Made by a program: the position numbers and the translations under genes
Notes under the pieces: model-generated
The model's input: the letters and a program-made list of their open reading frames with translations, nothing else
What the model was told of the DNA's origin: nothing
Databases searched by the model: none
Shown here: in pieces, positions 43,030-52,024 of the stretch
How the letters are laid out: the number at the start of each line of letters is the position of its first letter
Position numbering within the stretch: position 1 is the first letter of the stretch
Source: Geofilum rhodophaeum
GTDB taxonomy: Bacteria; Bacteroidota; Bacteroidia; Bacteroidales; Marinilabiliaceae
Reading direction: 5' to 3'
Length of the DNA: 64,000 bases
Assembly (NCBI RefSeq): GCF_002210225.1
Contig: NZ_MWUJ01000013.1
Coordinates: 48,684 to 112,683 of the forward strand

Positions 43030-44523
43030 ATGAAACGCATTTTTCTTTTATTTATCCTGGGAATTCTGTTTGTATGCCATCCAGTAAAAAGCACAGAGCA
43101 ACCCACTTACTTTATTAACCCCCTGTTTCCGGGCGACCATCCGGATCCAAGCATTCTCCGCGATGGCGACGATTACTACATTGTGCATTCTTCGTTTGAG
43201 TATTATCCGGGTCTCACCATTTGGCATTCGACCGACCTGATAAACTGGCAGCCTGTGGCCAATGCACTGCAGCAATATGTGGGCTCAGTATGGGCGCCCG
43301 ACCTGGTGAAGCACAACGGCAAATTTTTCATATATTTTCCGGCAAACAACACCAACTACGTGGTGTGGGCCAACAACATAGAGGGACCCTGGAGCGCTCC
43401 CATCGACCTGCAGGTGAATAACATCGACCCTGGGCACATATCTGATGAAAACGGCAAGCGCTACCTCTATTTCAGCAACGGAGGTTATGTACCTCTAAGT
43501 CCCGACGGCTTAAGTGTAAGCGGTAGTTTTCAACACGTATATGATGGTTGGCCCATTCCCCGCGAATGGCAAATTGAGTGCTTTTGTATGGAAGGGCCTA
43601 AACTTATGAAACGCGGGGAATATTACTATCTCACCGTGGCACAAGGAGGCACTGCAGGCCCGCCGACAGGGCACATGGTCATTTCGGCACGATCAAAATC
43701 ACCACTGGGACCATGGGAAAACTCACCCCACAACCCTATAATCCGGACAAAGTCGGCCTCGGAGCAGTGGTGTTCCGTAGGACACGGAACGGTGCTCGAG
43801 GATGGAGCAGGTGATTGGTGGATGGTGCTGCATGGCTACGAAAATGGACATTACAACATGGGACGACAAACACTAATGTTGCCCTTGGAGTGGACATCCG
43901 ACGGATGGTACAAGATTCCCGATAAGACATCCATCAGCCAAGCTCTGCCTATAGCTCTTCCCTCATCGGGCAAAACGCCATTTGCACTCAGCGATCCCTT
44001 CACCGGCTCATCACTTAACCTTCAATGGAAATTCTTTGGCCCATACAATCCCGATCGAGTAGAGATGTCTGCCGATGGACTAACAATTAAGGGACAAGGA
44101 AGAGCTCTGGACGATTGTTCACCCTTGCTCTGCACACCATCCAGTCACTCCTACACCGCTCAGGTTAAAGTTGAGCTCAAGGGTGAGGCAAAAGCCGGCT
44201 TAATTCTGTTCTACAACGAAAAGGCCGCCTCAGGAATATTGACCGACAACAAAAACATACTGACCAACATAAACGGCTGGCAATTTGTAACTGAAGCCAA
44301 CAAAGTGGACCGCCATGCATGGCTGCGCATCAAAAAAATTGGTCAGGTTGTTGATATGTATTACAGCACCGATGGCGAAAATTGGACCAAAACGGAGAAT
44401 TCGCTGGAGGTATCGGGATTTCATCACAATGTACTGGGCGGATTTATGGCTATGCGCATCGGATTAGCAGCCATTGGAGAAGGCGAAATCACTTTTAAGG
44501 ATTTTAAATATTGGGCGGAATAG
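43030..44523 (+). CDS. GH43-family beta-xylosidase / alpha-L-arabinofuranosidase
   Basis: 497 residues with a signal peptide (about 1-21). The five-bladed propeller starts at YFINPLFPGDHPDPSIL with the base Asp at about 39, and continues with WAPDLVKHNGKFFIYF and ECFCMEGPKLMKRGEYYYL, acid Glu at about 188. From about residue 320 a C-terminal beta-sandwich (FTGSSLNLQWKFFGPYNPD, GLTIKGQGRAL) is of the type that lines the active site of GH43 exo-xylosidases. It acts with the GH39 enzyme on arabinoxylan oligosaccharides. Xylosidase and arabinofuranosidase activity cannot be separated by eye. A strong terminator follows. Confidence 0.9.
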   Translation: MKRIFLLFILGILFVCHPVKSTEQPTYFINPLFPGDHPDPSILRDGDDYYIVHSSFEYYPGLTIWHSTDLINWQPVANALQQYVGSVWAPDLVKHNGKFFIYFPANNTNYVVWANNIEGPWSAPIDLQVNNIDPGHISDENGKRYLYFSNGGYVPLSPDGLSVSGSFQHVYDGWPIPREWQIECFCMEGPKLMKRGEYYYLTVAQGGTAGPPTGHMVISARSKSPLGPWENSPHNPIIRTKSASEQWCSVGHGTVLEDGAGDWWMVLHGYENGHYNMGRQTLMLPLEWTSDGWYKIPDKTSISQALPIALPSSGKTPFALSDPFTGSSLNLQWKFFGPYNPDRVEMSADGLTIKGQGRALDDCSPLLCTPSSHSYTAQVKVELKGEAKAGLILFYNEKAASGILTDNKNILTNINGWQFVTEANKVDRHAWLRIKKIGQVVDMYYSTDGENWTKTENSLEVSGFHHNVLGGFMAMRIGLAAIGEGEITFKDFKYWAE

Positions 44524-44580
44524 GCGCCCCCCAAACCCGTATGCCAGATACCTGGGGACAATCATTCCAACAAAGCTTCC

Positions 44581-44608
44581 AAAAGCCCGCCAACAAGCGG
44601 GCTTTTTT
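44581..44608 (+). terminator. Rho-independent terminator of the GH39-GH43 operon
   Basis: Perfect 10 bp stem aaaagcccgc / gcgggctttt with a 6-nt loop, followed by two further T residues. Confidence 0.9.
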
Positions 44609-44721
44609 ATAACTTGCAAAGCCAAAAAATAAAATCAGGATAAAACACTCCCATTACCGAACTTTTTCTTTAATCCTGCGTTAATTCTACCCGGAAGCCT
44701 GCTTCCGCACACCACCAAAAG

Positions 44722-45804
44722 TTGAATGGAGTCATGACCAAACACAAGCAGATCAGCGCCACCGCAAGCTGGGAAAGCCCCTCCAACCTGGCCATTGTCA
44801 AGTACTGGGGCAAACACGGCCTGCAGGAACCGCTGAATCCGAGCATCAGCTTTTCACTGTCGGCTGCAGTAACACGCACCCGCGTCAGCACCCGGCCGTC
44901 CGACCAGCCGGGCTTCAGTTTCCGACTCAACGGCGCAGAAAAAGCCGGGTTCAACGAAAAAATCGCCACCTTTCTGGAGCGCATACACAGTCACCTGCCC
45001 TTTCTGCAGCACCATTTCCTGCAAATCGACAGCTGCAACACCTTTCCCCATTCCTCCGGCATTGCCTCCTCGGCCAGCAGCATGAGCGCCCTGGCCCTCT
45101 GCCTTACCCAGCTGCATTTGCTGCATAGCGATAAGGAGGAAACCGCCATAGACAGCGTGCTGGCCTCCACCCTGGCCCGCATGGGTTCAGGCAGTGCAGC
45201 CCGTTCGGTATATGGCGGATGGACCCTCTGGGGACGCTATCCGGGGAAGAAGGAAAGCTCCGACATGTACGCCCTTCCCCTTGAAGAAGCGGAAATCGAC
45301 CCCGATTTCCGCAGTCTCCACAACAGCATTCTGCTCATCGATCCGGGACAAAAAGCGGTGAGCAGCACAGCGGGGCATGCCCTAATGAACCACCATCCCT
45401 ACCGCGAGGCGCGCATCGAACAGGCCCAAAAAAACACCGAACGACTGCTGGCCATCCTAAAGGCAGGCGAGTGGGACGACTTTTTTGAGCTGGCCGAAAA
45501 CGAAGCCCTCTCGCTGCATGGACTCATGATGAGCTCCACCCCCTCCTACACCCTGCTGCACCCCAACTCACTCGAAGCCATCCACCGCATTCGTCGCGCC
45601 CGGCGCGAACACGGCTTGCCCATCGGCTTCAGCATGGACGCAGGACCCAACATCCACCTTTTGTACCCGGCACGCGAAAACGAAAAAATAAGGACCTGGA
45701 TGCAGGAAGAACTGCAACCTTTATGCGCCGACAAGGCCATCCTGCACGACCAGGTGGGGACAGGTCCCCGCGCTTTAACCTCAAATCAGGCACTCGATGA
45801 ATAA
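44722..45804 (+). CDS. mvaD: Diphosphomevalonate decarboxylase
   Basis: 360 residues; ATG 44734 (M5) may be the true start, giving MTKHKQISATASWESPSNLA. It makes IPP from mevalonate diphosphate with ATP. Family blocks: NLAIVKYWGKHG, NPSISFSL, the loop FPHSSGIASSASSMSALAL, LARMGSGSAARSVYGGW and SMDAGPNIHLLY. The P-loop and the SGIASSASS motif place it in the GHMP superfamily. It overlaps the mevalonate kinase gene by 8 bp. It lies 5 kb from the other mevalonate genes, separated by the GH39/GH43 insert. Confidence 0.94.
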   Translation: MNGVMTKHKQISATASWESPSNLAIVKYWGKHGLQEPLNPSISFSLSAAVTRTRVSTRPSDQPGFSFRLNGAEKAGFNEKIATFLERIHSHLPFLQHHFLQIDSCNTFPHSSGIASSASSMSALALCLTQLHLLHSDKEETAIDSVLASTLARMGSGSAARSVYGGWTLWGRYPGKKESSDMYALPLEEAEIDPDFRSLHNSILLIDPGQKAVSSTAGHALMNHHPYREARIEQAQKNTERLLAILKAGEWDDFFELAENEALSLHGLMMSSTPSYTLLHPNSLEAIHRIRRARREHGLPIGFSMDAGPNIHLLYPARENEKIRTWMQEELQPLCADKAILHDQVGTGPRALTSNQALDE

Positions 45805-46768
45805 GGACCAGAACAGCACCATGTTCCACTCTAAAATCATGCTCTTTGGCGAGTACAGCATCATTATGGGGTCTATGGGACTCACCATTCCCTATGCGCA
45901 TTTCAACGGCTCGCTCGAATTCATCAACCGCAAAGGCTACACCGACCTTGATTTTGCCCGGCGCAGCAATACTTTGCTGAAAGAGTATGCCGGTTACCTG
46001 CAACAACTCGACACCGAAAACCGCTTGCCGGCAGGCTTTAATCTGCAGCGCCTCCAAAAAGATTTGGACAACGGACTCTATTTTGAGTCCTCCATCCCCG
46101 AAGGATACGGCCTGGGCAGCAGCGGGGCCCTTGTGGCGGCCTTGTACCATCGCTACCAAAGCGACCAGACCATCCCGCGACGTGCCTCACAAAAAAACGA
46201 AGTACAGCAACTCAAGGCCCAGCTGGCCGTACTCGAGTCGTGGTTCCACGGCACCAGCTCGGGCATCGATCCCCTGATTTGCTACATGAAGCATCCTTTG
46301 CTCTTGCACGAAGACCAGCACCTGTCGCCCGTGGGCATTCCCAAATACAACCTCAACTCCGACGATGCCATTTTCCTGCTCAACACCGGGAAGCCTGGTA
46401 AAACAGCGCCCCTGGTACAGGGCTTTATGGACCGCCTGCAAAAGCCGGAGTTTCACCAACTCATGAAGGAAGAGTACATTCCCTTAAACAACCGCTGCAT
46501 CCGCTACTTAACCGAGGGACAAATCGACAAGTTTACCGTGGCCCTGCAGGAGCTTTCCTTTTTTCAGGCGACCCACTTCGAAGCCATGATTCCCGCTTCG
46601 GTAGAAATGGAATGGATCTACGGATTCAGCACCGGCAAATACCTGCTCAAGCTCTGCGGATCGGGTGGCGGTGGTTTTGTATTGGGCTTCACAAGGAATT
46701 ACGACGAAGTAAAACAGCGTTTCCAGGAAAAAGGCATGGAACTGGTCCCCGTTTTTCAGATGAAATAA
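45797..46768 (+). CDS. mvk: Mevalonate kinase
   Basis: 323 residues; M9 (45821) could also start the protein. It phosphorylates mevalonate. It shows GHMP-kinase motifs: KIMLFGEYSIIMGSMGLTIP, the P-loop PEGYGLGSSGALVAALY, the catalytic GTSSGIDPLICY and a C-terminal GSGGGGFVLGF. The 8 bp overlap with mvaD means a two-gene operon. Together with the GYDIA kinase, mvaD, HMG-CoA reductase and the isomerase it gives every step from HMG-CoA to IPP/DMAPP; HMG-CoA synthase is not in the window. Confidence 0.88.
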   Translation: MNKDQNSTMFHSKIMLFGEYSIIMGSMGLTIPYAHFNGSLEFINRKGYTDLDFARRSNTLLKEYAGYLQQLDTENRLPAGFNLQRLQKDLDNGLYFESSIPEGYGLGSSGALVAALYHRYQSDQTIPRRASQKNEVQQLKAQLAVLESWFHGTSSGIDPLICYMKHPLLLHEDQHLSPVGIPKYNLNSDDAIFLLNTGKPGKTAPLVQGFMDRLQKPEFHQLMKEEYIPLNNRCIRYLTEGQIDKFTVALQELSFFQATHFEAMIPASVEMEWIYGFSTGKYLLKLCGSGGGGFVLGFTRNYDEVKQRFQEKGMELVPVFQMK

Positions 46769-46941
46769 AAACATTAAGATTTGCAAACATAATTTTGCAA
46801 CCATTAACCAACAACAAAGGCAGACAGGGCGCCCCAAACGCAAGCAAACACCTCAAAACAACAATACAAACCACTGAAAACCTGTACACTACAGTCGCCC
46901 AACAATATCAAATAATCCGCCCCCCTTGCTGCTCAGGGAGC

Positions 46942-46978
46942 TAACTTTGTTGGCGTAAATCCTTAAATCTTACGCCAA
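46942..46978 (+). promoter_or_regulatory. Promoter with abutting inverted repeat reaching the start codon
   Basis: TAACTTTG (46942-46949) matches TAnnTTTG. Directly after it a perfect 9 bp inverted repeat, ttggcgtaa (46950-46958) and ttacgccaa (46970-46978), spans the expected transcript start and ends on the A of the ATG of the next gene. The position fits an operator or a start-codon-masking hairpin. Confidence 0.55.
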
Positions 46979-48630
46979 TGCTTACATCCAAAGCGCCCCT
47001 CAATCATTCAAGGCATAAAGCCATACTCTTTATTTTAATTGCCTTTATTACGGGGAGTCTGCTCCAGGCCCAAGCCCCCAGTCACGATCCCTCCACCATG
47101 GTCCGCGCCGAGAATGGTCGCTATTGGATATTCACTACCGGCCAGGGAATTTGGTGTATGTCTTCGAGCAACGCCAACTTCAGCGACTGGCGTGCAGAAA
47201 CAACACCCTTTAGGCCCGGCACCTGGCCCGGCTGGATCAATTCTGCGGTTCCTGGATTCAACGGAGAATTTTGGGCCCCGGACATCATTCAAATGAACGG
47301 ATATTATTACCTGTATTACTCCGTTTCCACCTTTGGCTCCTCCCGGTCGGCCATAGGCGTAGTGCGAACTTCCTCGCTTACCAATCCCAACTGGACCGAC
47401 TTGGGCATGGTGGTATCCTCCACCAACAATGCTCAAATCAATGCCATCGACCCGGCACTTTTCACCGATACCGACGGACGCGTATGGATGTCCTACGGTT
47501 CCTGGTTTGGTGGTTTAGGAGTCGTTGAAATCAACCGCGCAACAGGAAAAACCATTGGCAACGTGGTTCATCTGGTAGGCGGCAATCACGAAGCGATGGA
47601 GGCGCCCTACATTACAAAAAGCGGCAGCTACTACTACTTGTTTTTTAACCGGGGAAGATGTTGCAATGGTGTCAACAGCACCTATTATGTAGTGGTGGCA
47701 CGCTCTACCTCCATTACCGGTCCCTATACCAACGAACGGGTATTTCTGCCCAACCGAAACGGCAACATCATTGGCCCGGGCCACATAGGTTATGGCCAGG
47801 GCAAACTCACCTATCACTATTACGACGGCAACGCCAATGGAGCAGCCAAATTGTTTGTGACCACCCTGGGCTACCGCGACGGCTGGCCTGTAGCTGGCAT
47901 TACCGGCGACCAATCGACCGGCTTCAACGGCACTTATTCCATCATTGCCAGTCACAGCAATAAAGCCCTGGATGTATACGACTGGGGCACCTCAGACGGC
48001 ACAAACATTGCCCAGTACGAAGCTTGGGGCGGCGACTGCCAACGCTTTATCATCAGTCAGGTGGAAGGTGAATGGCATTCAATCAAACCGGTTATTGCCA
48101 CCAGCAAAGCACTGGATGTCAACAATATTTCGGCAGACAATGGGGCCAACATCCAAATCTGGAATTACTGGGGCGGCGATGGTCAGCTTTTCCGTTTCCA
48201 GGGCGCGGGCACCGGGGTTTACCGCATAATAAATAAAAACAGCGGAAAATGTCTCGATGTCAGCGGAGCTTCAATGGACAACGGTGCCAACGTATTGCAG
48301 TGGGAATGCCGCAGTGGTGCGACCAACCAAATGTTCCGACTTTCGACTATGAAGAGTGCAAGTCTGGAGGCAGAGGACGGGGCAGCAGGCCCTTCCCGGG
48401 AGATTTGGCCCAACCCATCCAAGGGCAGCTTTACCTTGCAATTACCAGCCGATGCGGCCGATACCCCAGCTCAGGTTACCGTTTTTGACCTGAGTGGGCG
48501 CAAAGTATTCGAAACCATTTCTGTTGGTAAAACCCAGCTCACCCTGGACACCAATCTGCAAGCAGGCCTCTATGTGCTGGTTGTAGAACAGAACAACAAC
48601 AGCACCACCCACAAACTTCAAATCGAATAA
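46978..48630 (+). CDS. Secreted GH43 arabinanase-like enzyme with ricin-type lectin domain and T9SS sorting domain
   Basis: 550 residues: signal peptide to about 32 (LLQAQA), then a GH43 propeller of the endo-arabinanase group (SHDPSTMVRAENGRYWIF with the base aspartate; WAPDIIQMNGYYYLYYS; NAIDPALFTDTDGRVWMSYG; HEAMEAPYI with the acid glutamate). A ricin B-type lectin domain follows (about 318-460; KALDVYDWGTSDGTNIAQYE). The last 80 residues (IWPNPSKGSFTLQL to the end) form a type A type IX secretion sorting domain. It should be exported and attached to the cell surface or released, cutting 1,5-arabinan (family inference). It is transcribed alone: own promoter, then a hairpin. Confidence 0.9.
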   Translation: MLTSKAPLNHSRHKAILFILIAFITGSLLQAQAPSHDPSTMVRAENGRYWIFTTGQGIWCMSSSNANFSDWRAETTPFRPGTWPGWINSAVPGFNGEFWAPDIIQMNGYYYLYYSVSTFGSSRSAIGVVRTSSLTNPNWTDLGMVVSSTNNAQINAIDPALFTDTDGRVWMSYGSWFGGLGVVEINRATGKTIGNVVHLVGGNHEAMEAPYITKSGSYYYLFFNRGRCCNGVNSTYYVVVARSTSITGPYTNERVFLPNRNGNIIGPGHIGYGQGKLTYHYYDGNANGAAKLFVTTLGYRDGWPVAGITGDQSTGFNGTYSIIASHSNKALDVYDWGTSDGTNIAQYEAWGGDCQRFIISQVEGEWHSIKPVIATSKALDVNNISADNGANIQIWNYWGGDGQLFRFQGAGTGVYRIINKNSGKCLDVSGASMDNGANVLQWECRSGATNQMFRLSTMKSASLEAEDGAAGPSREIWPNPSKGSFTLQLPADAADTPAQVTVFDLSGRKVFETISVGKTQLTLDTNLQAGLYVLVVEQNNNSTTHKLQIE

Positions 48631-48655
48631 TCCAGCCCCCAAAAAACCAACCCTT

Positions 48656-48692
48656 GAAAGGGGGTGTCTCCATATCAGAGGCACCCCCTTTC
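48656..48692 (+). terminator. Terminator-like hairpin after the GH43 gene
   Basis: 11 bp perfect stem gaaagggggtg / cacccccttt(c) extended by ctc / gag, 25 bp past the stop. The T tail is short. Confidence 0.7.
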
Positions 48693-48758
48693 TATTCCAG
48701 CCCCCCTATTCGGGGAATATTTCAACGCCACTATTGCCAGAATAAATCCGGGTTTTGT

Positions 48759-48766
48759 TAATTTTG
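48759..48766 (+). promoter_or_regulatory. -7 promoter element of hemN
   Basis: TAATTTTG matches TAnnTTTG, 35 bp before the hemN ATG. A weak -33 (ATTG at 48733-48736) lies 22 bp upstream. Confidence 0.5.
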
Positions 48767-48801
48767 CAGAGGCCGCAGTCGGCCCCTGTTAACACATAAC
48801 C

Positions 48802-50175
48802 ATGATTGATCACAAGCTCATTGCCAAATACGACAAACCCCTTCCCCGTTACACCAGTTACCCACCGGCCACCAGTTTCCACAACGGGTATGGAACGGAA
48901 GAATTTCGCGAGCACGTGCTGGCTTCCAACGAGCAGAATCCGCAGGGCATTTCGCTTTACCTGCACATTCCATTTTGTCCCCGCCTCTGCCTCTACTGTG
49001 GCTGCAACACCCTTATTACACGCCAGGATGAGCTGATTGAGCGCTACCTCCAAGCCCTCAAAAAAGAGATTCGCATGGTGGCCGGGTGGATCGACTTATC
49101 GCGTCCGCTTACCCAGATTCACTGGGGCGGTGGCACCCCCAATGCCCTCAGCGCCGAACAGCTGGGCAGCATCATGGCGCTCTTGAACGAGACTTTCCAC
49201 ATACAAAGCAGCACCGAAGTAGCCATCGAATGCAATCCGGCCCATTTGGATCACGACTATCTGGAAGCCCTCTTTCAAATGGGTTTCAATCGCATCAGTC
49301 TGGGTATCCAGGACTTCAATGAGGAAGTTTTGAAAACCGTGCACCGCGATGTTTCCAAGCTGCCCATTGAGGAACTTACGCAAGCCATTAAGGACCGTGG
49401 GGTTGGCGTCAACTACGATTTTATATACGGACTACCGGGACAAACAGAAGCCTCGTTTGGGGCGACCATTGAACGGGCGCTGGAGCTGCAGCCCGACCGA
49501 CTGGTAACCTTCTCCTACGCCCATGTGCCCTGGGTAAAACCACACCAGAGTGCCCTGGAAAAACCGGGCCTGCCCTCGGCCGACGAAAAACTGGCGATGT
49601 TCACCACCGCCTACCGCATCATGAGCGAAAGCGGGCAATACGATGCCATTGGTCTCGATCACTTTTCAAAACACGGCGACGAACTCAGCAAGGCCCTGCG
49701 GGCCGGACAGTTGCACCGAAACTTCCAGGGCTATTGCACGCGGGAGACTACGGGACAGGTTTATGCTTTTGGGATGTCGGCCATCAGTCAGCTGTACGAC
49801 AGTTATGCACAAAACCATAAAAACATCAAACAGTATATGGAAGCCATTGAGGCGGGACTGCCGGCCACCGAAAAAGGCTACCACATAGCACCCGATGAGC
49901 TGCTGATTAAGGAAGTCATCACCGAATTGATGTGCAACAATCGCCTGAACTGGAAAGAGTTGGCCGATCGCTTACAAAGCAGTCCCGATCAATTGAAGCA
50001 AAGCACCGCCTACCGTCCTGAAAAGATGCAAGCCTTTGTGGCAGACGAACTTCTGGAGTTGAGCGACGATGAATTGCGCATTACAGAAAGTGGTCGCTTC
50101 ACCATCCGCAATATTGTGGCGGAACTCGATCCCAAACTCAACAACGGCCAACAACGCTTCTCTAAAAGCATTTGA
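48802..50175 (+). CDS. hemN: Oxygen-independent coproporphyrinogen III oxidase (radical SAM)
   Basis: 457 residues, full length for HemN. It decarboxylates coproporphyrinogen III to protoporphyrinogen IX without oxygen. The N-terminal YTSYPPATSF and the radical-SAM cysteine motif HIPFCPRLCLYCGC (CxxxCxxC, about residues 58-66) are clear, as are HWGGGTPN, SLGIQDFNEEVLKTVHR and DFIYGLPGQT. The C-terminal HemN domain (GLDHFSK; LHRNFQGYCT) is present, which separates it from HemW. Fits a facultative or strict anaerobe. It is followed by hemG in the same direction. Confidence 0.95.
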   Translation: MIDHKLIAKYDKPLPRYTSYPPATSFHNGYGTEEFREHVLASNEQNPQGISLYLHIPFCPRLCLYCGCNTLITRQDELIERYLQALKKEIRMVAGWIDLSRPLTQIHWGGGTPNALSAEQLGSIMALLNETFHIQSSTEVAIECNPAHLDHDYLEALFQMGFNRISLGIQDFNEEVLKTVHRDVSKLPIEELTQAIKDRGVGVNYDFIYGLPGQTEASFGATIERALELQPDRLVTFSYAHVPWVKPHQSALEKPGLPSADEKLAMFTTAYRIMSESGQYDAIGLDHFSKHGDELSKALRAGQLHRNFQGYCTRETTGQVYAFGMSAISQLYDSYAQNHKNIKQYMEAIEAGLPATEKGYHIAPDELLIKEVITELMCNNRLNWKELADRLQSSPDQLKQSTAYRPEKMQAFVADELLELSDDELRITESGRFTIRNIVAELDPKLNNGQQRFSKSI

Positions 50176-50232
50176 TGTTGCCGCCCTTAAACTCTTAAGG
50201 GGGTTTGGGTGTTTACCTACAAAACACGAACA

Positions 50233-51627
50233 ATGACCAACAAAACAGCTGTAATTATTGGAGCTGGCCTAACCGGATTGACTACCGCCTTCTACCTCAA
50301 AAAAGCAGGCTGGAAGGTACGCATACTCGAACGCAGCAACCGCGCAGGCGGTTCGATCCACACCCACCGCGAAGACGGTTTTGTTTTTGAGAGTGGGCCC
50401 AACACTGGCGTAGTTTCCCATCCCGAGGTGGCCGACCTCTTTTCACGCCTGAGTGCGCACATGAGTTTTGAGCCCGCCAACGAAGAAGCCAAGCGTCGCC
50501 TCATTTGGAAGGGTTGCCGCTGGTACGACCTGCCATCCGGCCTGAAAGACGGGGTGAATACGCCGCTCTTTGCCTGGAAGGACAAATTCCGCATCCTGTT
50601 GGAACCCTTCCGAAGAAAAGGCAACAACCCCGATGAAACGCTCGACGAACTGGTAAGGCGTCGCCTGGGCGACACCTTCCTCGACTATGCCGTAGATCCC
50701 TTCATCCTGGGCATCTATGCCGGCGATCCCTCCAAACTGGTTACCCGTTACGCCCTGCCCAAGCTGTATCAATTGGAGCAGGATTACGGCAGCTTCATCA
50801 AGGGCAGCATCAAGAAAGCCAAACTGCCTAAGAGTCCCGACCAAAAAAAAGTAACGCGTCAGATGTTTTCGATTAAAGGGGGACTCGATCAACTGACCGC
50901 AGCCCTCTACCAGTCCATTGGCGAAGAAAATTTCACTTTCAACTGCCGCAGCATCAATGTCTATCCAAAGGACGAGCAGTTTCAAATCACCTACGTGCGC
51001 GAAGGAGAAAAGCAAGAACTACTGTGTCCTCATGTCATTACCACCACCGGAGCCCATGAAGTTGGGGGCCTCCTTCCCTTCCTGAAGCAGGACGAAAAAG
51101 ATAAGTTGAGCGACCTGATGTACGCCAAAGTGGTGCAGGTGGCTGTAGGCTACAAAAACTGGCGCGGTATTCCGCTGAGGGCTTTTGGGGGACTGGTACC
51201 ACATAAGGAAAAGCGCAAGGTGTTGGGCATCCTGTTTCCCTCCGCCTTTTTGAAAGATCGCGCTCCGGAAGGCGGCGCCCTGCTGTCGGTATTCATGGGC
51301 GGCATTCGTCACCCCGAAATTGTGCAACTCGACGACAGCATCATCAAGGCCATGGTAATGGATGAGCTGCGTTGCATGATGCTGATTGCCGACGAAGAGC
51401 CCGACCTGTTTAAAATATTTAAACACACCCACGCCATTCCCCAATACGGGGCCAGCACCGGCGAACGCCTGGCCACCATTGCCCACATCGAAGCCCAATT
51501 CCCTGGTCTGGTGTTGGGTGGCAACATTCGCGACGGCATTGGCATGGCCGACCGCATTCGTCAGGGTACGCAAATCGCTCAAAAGCTGATTGCAGGCGAG
51601 CTGCCGGACCAAAGTAAAAATTCCTGA
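50233..51627 (+). CDS. hemG: Protoporphyrinogen oxidase, FAD-dependent (HemY/HemG type)
   Basis: 464 residues from ATG 50233 ([12 protein letters not shown]); an upstream in-frame start at 50209 would add eight residues. The Rossmann motif [20 protein letters not shown] and the FAD motif [12 protein letters not shown] are at the N-terminus; GPNTG and the C-terminal [13 protein letters not shown] (FAD-binding end) complete the flavin amine oxidase fold. It oxidises protoporphyrinogen IX to protoporphyrin IX at the membrane, or possibly coproporphyrinogen III to coproporphyrin III as in related enzymes. Since hemN lies just upstream, the protoporphyrin route is favoured. Confidence 0.9.
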   Translation: MTNKTAVIIGAGLTGLTTAFYLKKAGWKVRILERSNRAGGSIHTHREDGFVFESGPNTGVVSHPEVADLFSRLSAHMSFEPANEEAKRRLIWKGCRWYDLPSGLKDGVNTPLFAWKDKFRILLEPFRRKGNNPDETLDELVRRRLGDTFLDYAVDPFILGIYAGDPSKLVTRYALPKLYQLEQDYGSFIKGSIKKAKLPKSPDQKKVTRQMFSIKGGLDQLTAALYQSIGEENFTFNCRSINVYPKDEQFQITYVREGEKQELLCPHVITTTGAHEVGGLLPFLKQDEKDKLSDLMYAKVVQVAVGYKNWRGIPLRAFGGLVPHKEKRKVLGILFPSAFLKDRAPEGGALLSVFMGGIRHPEIVQLDDSIIKAMVMDELRCMMLIADEEPDLFKIFKHTHAIPQYGASTGERLATIAHIEAQFPGLVLGGNIRDGIGMADRIRQGTQIAQKLIAGELPDQSKNS

Positions 51628-51654
51628 TCGGGCTCAAATATTTCGCAAAAATGT

Positions 51655-51684
51655 TTTGAAGATTGATTAAAACCCCTATTTTTG
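51655..51684 (+). promoter_or_regulatory. Promoter of tRNA-Ser
   Basis: TTTG (51655-51658) and TATTTTTG (51677-51684) match the Bacteroidota -33/-7 consensus with an 18 bp spacer, ending 12 bp before the tRNA. Confidence 0.75.
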
Positions 51685-51696
51685 CACACGCATTCG

Positions 51697-51782
<86 letters not shown>

Positions 51783-51784
51783 TG

Positions 51785-51818
51785 AAAAAGGTTACTATGA
51801 AAATAGTGACCTTTTTTT
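51785..51818 (+). terminator. Terminator of tRNA-Ser
   Basis: Stem aaaaaggttactat / atagtgaccttttt (one G-T pair) with GAAA tetraloop and T run, 3 bp after the tRNA. Confidence 0.9.
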
Positions 51819-51846
51819 ATGCCCAAGTATGTGCCCGCGAACCAAA

Positions 51847-51942
51847 TTTAGTATTTACAAGTGTACCATTTTTAGCTTATACTGCTGAATCATTTTCAGT
51901 ATATAGCAATACAGCATATTTAGTATACAGCCATACAGTTAC
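51847..51942 (+). repeat. Four tandem 24 bp iteron-like repeats after tRNA-Ser
   Basis: Four contiguous 24 bp units (starting 51847, 51871, 51895, 51919), all beginning tt(t/c)ag. Units 3 and 4 share agtata-ag(c)-atacag and are the most alike; units 1 and 2 are more diverged. The array starts 66 bp past the tRNA. It is not in a credible gene. Tandem sites next to a tRNA 3' end recall integrase arm sites or a plasmid-like iteron array (inference). Confidence 0.6.
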
Positions 51943-52024
51943 ATAAAAGAGCTATCTTTGTTCCTCGTAATGCTGATGATTCTGAAAGCCATGAGCCTGA
52001 ACAAGAAAGCTCAAAAAATGGTAA

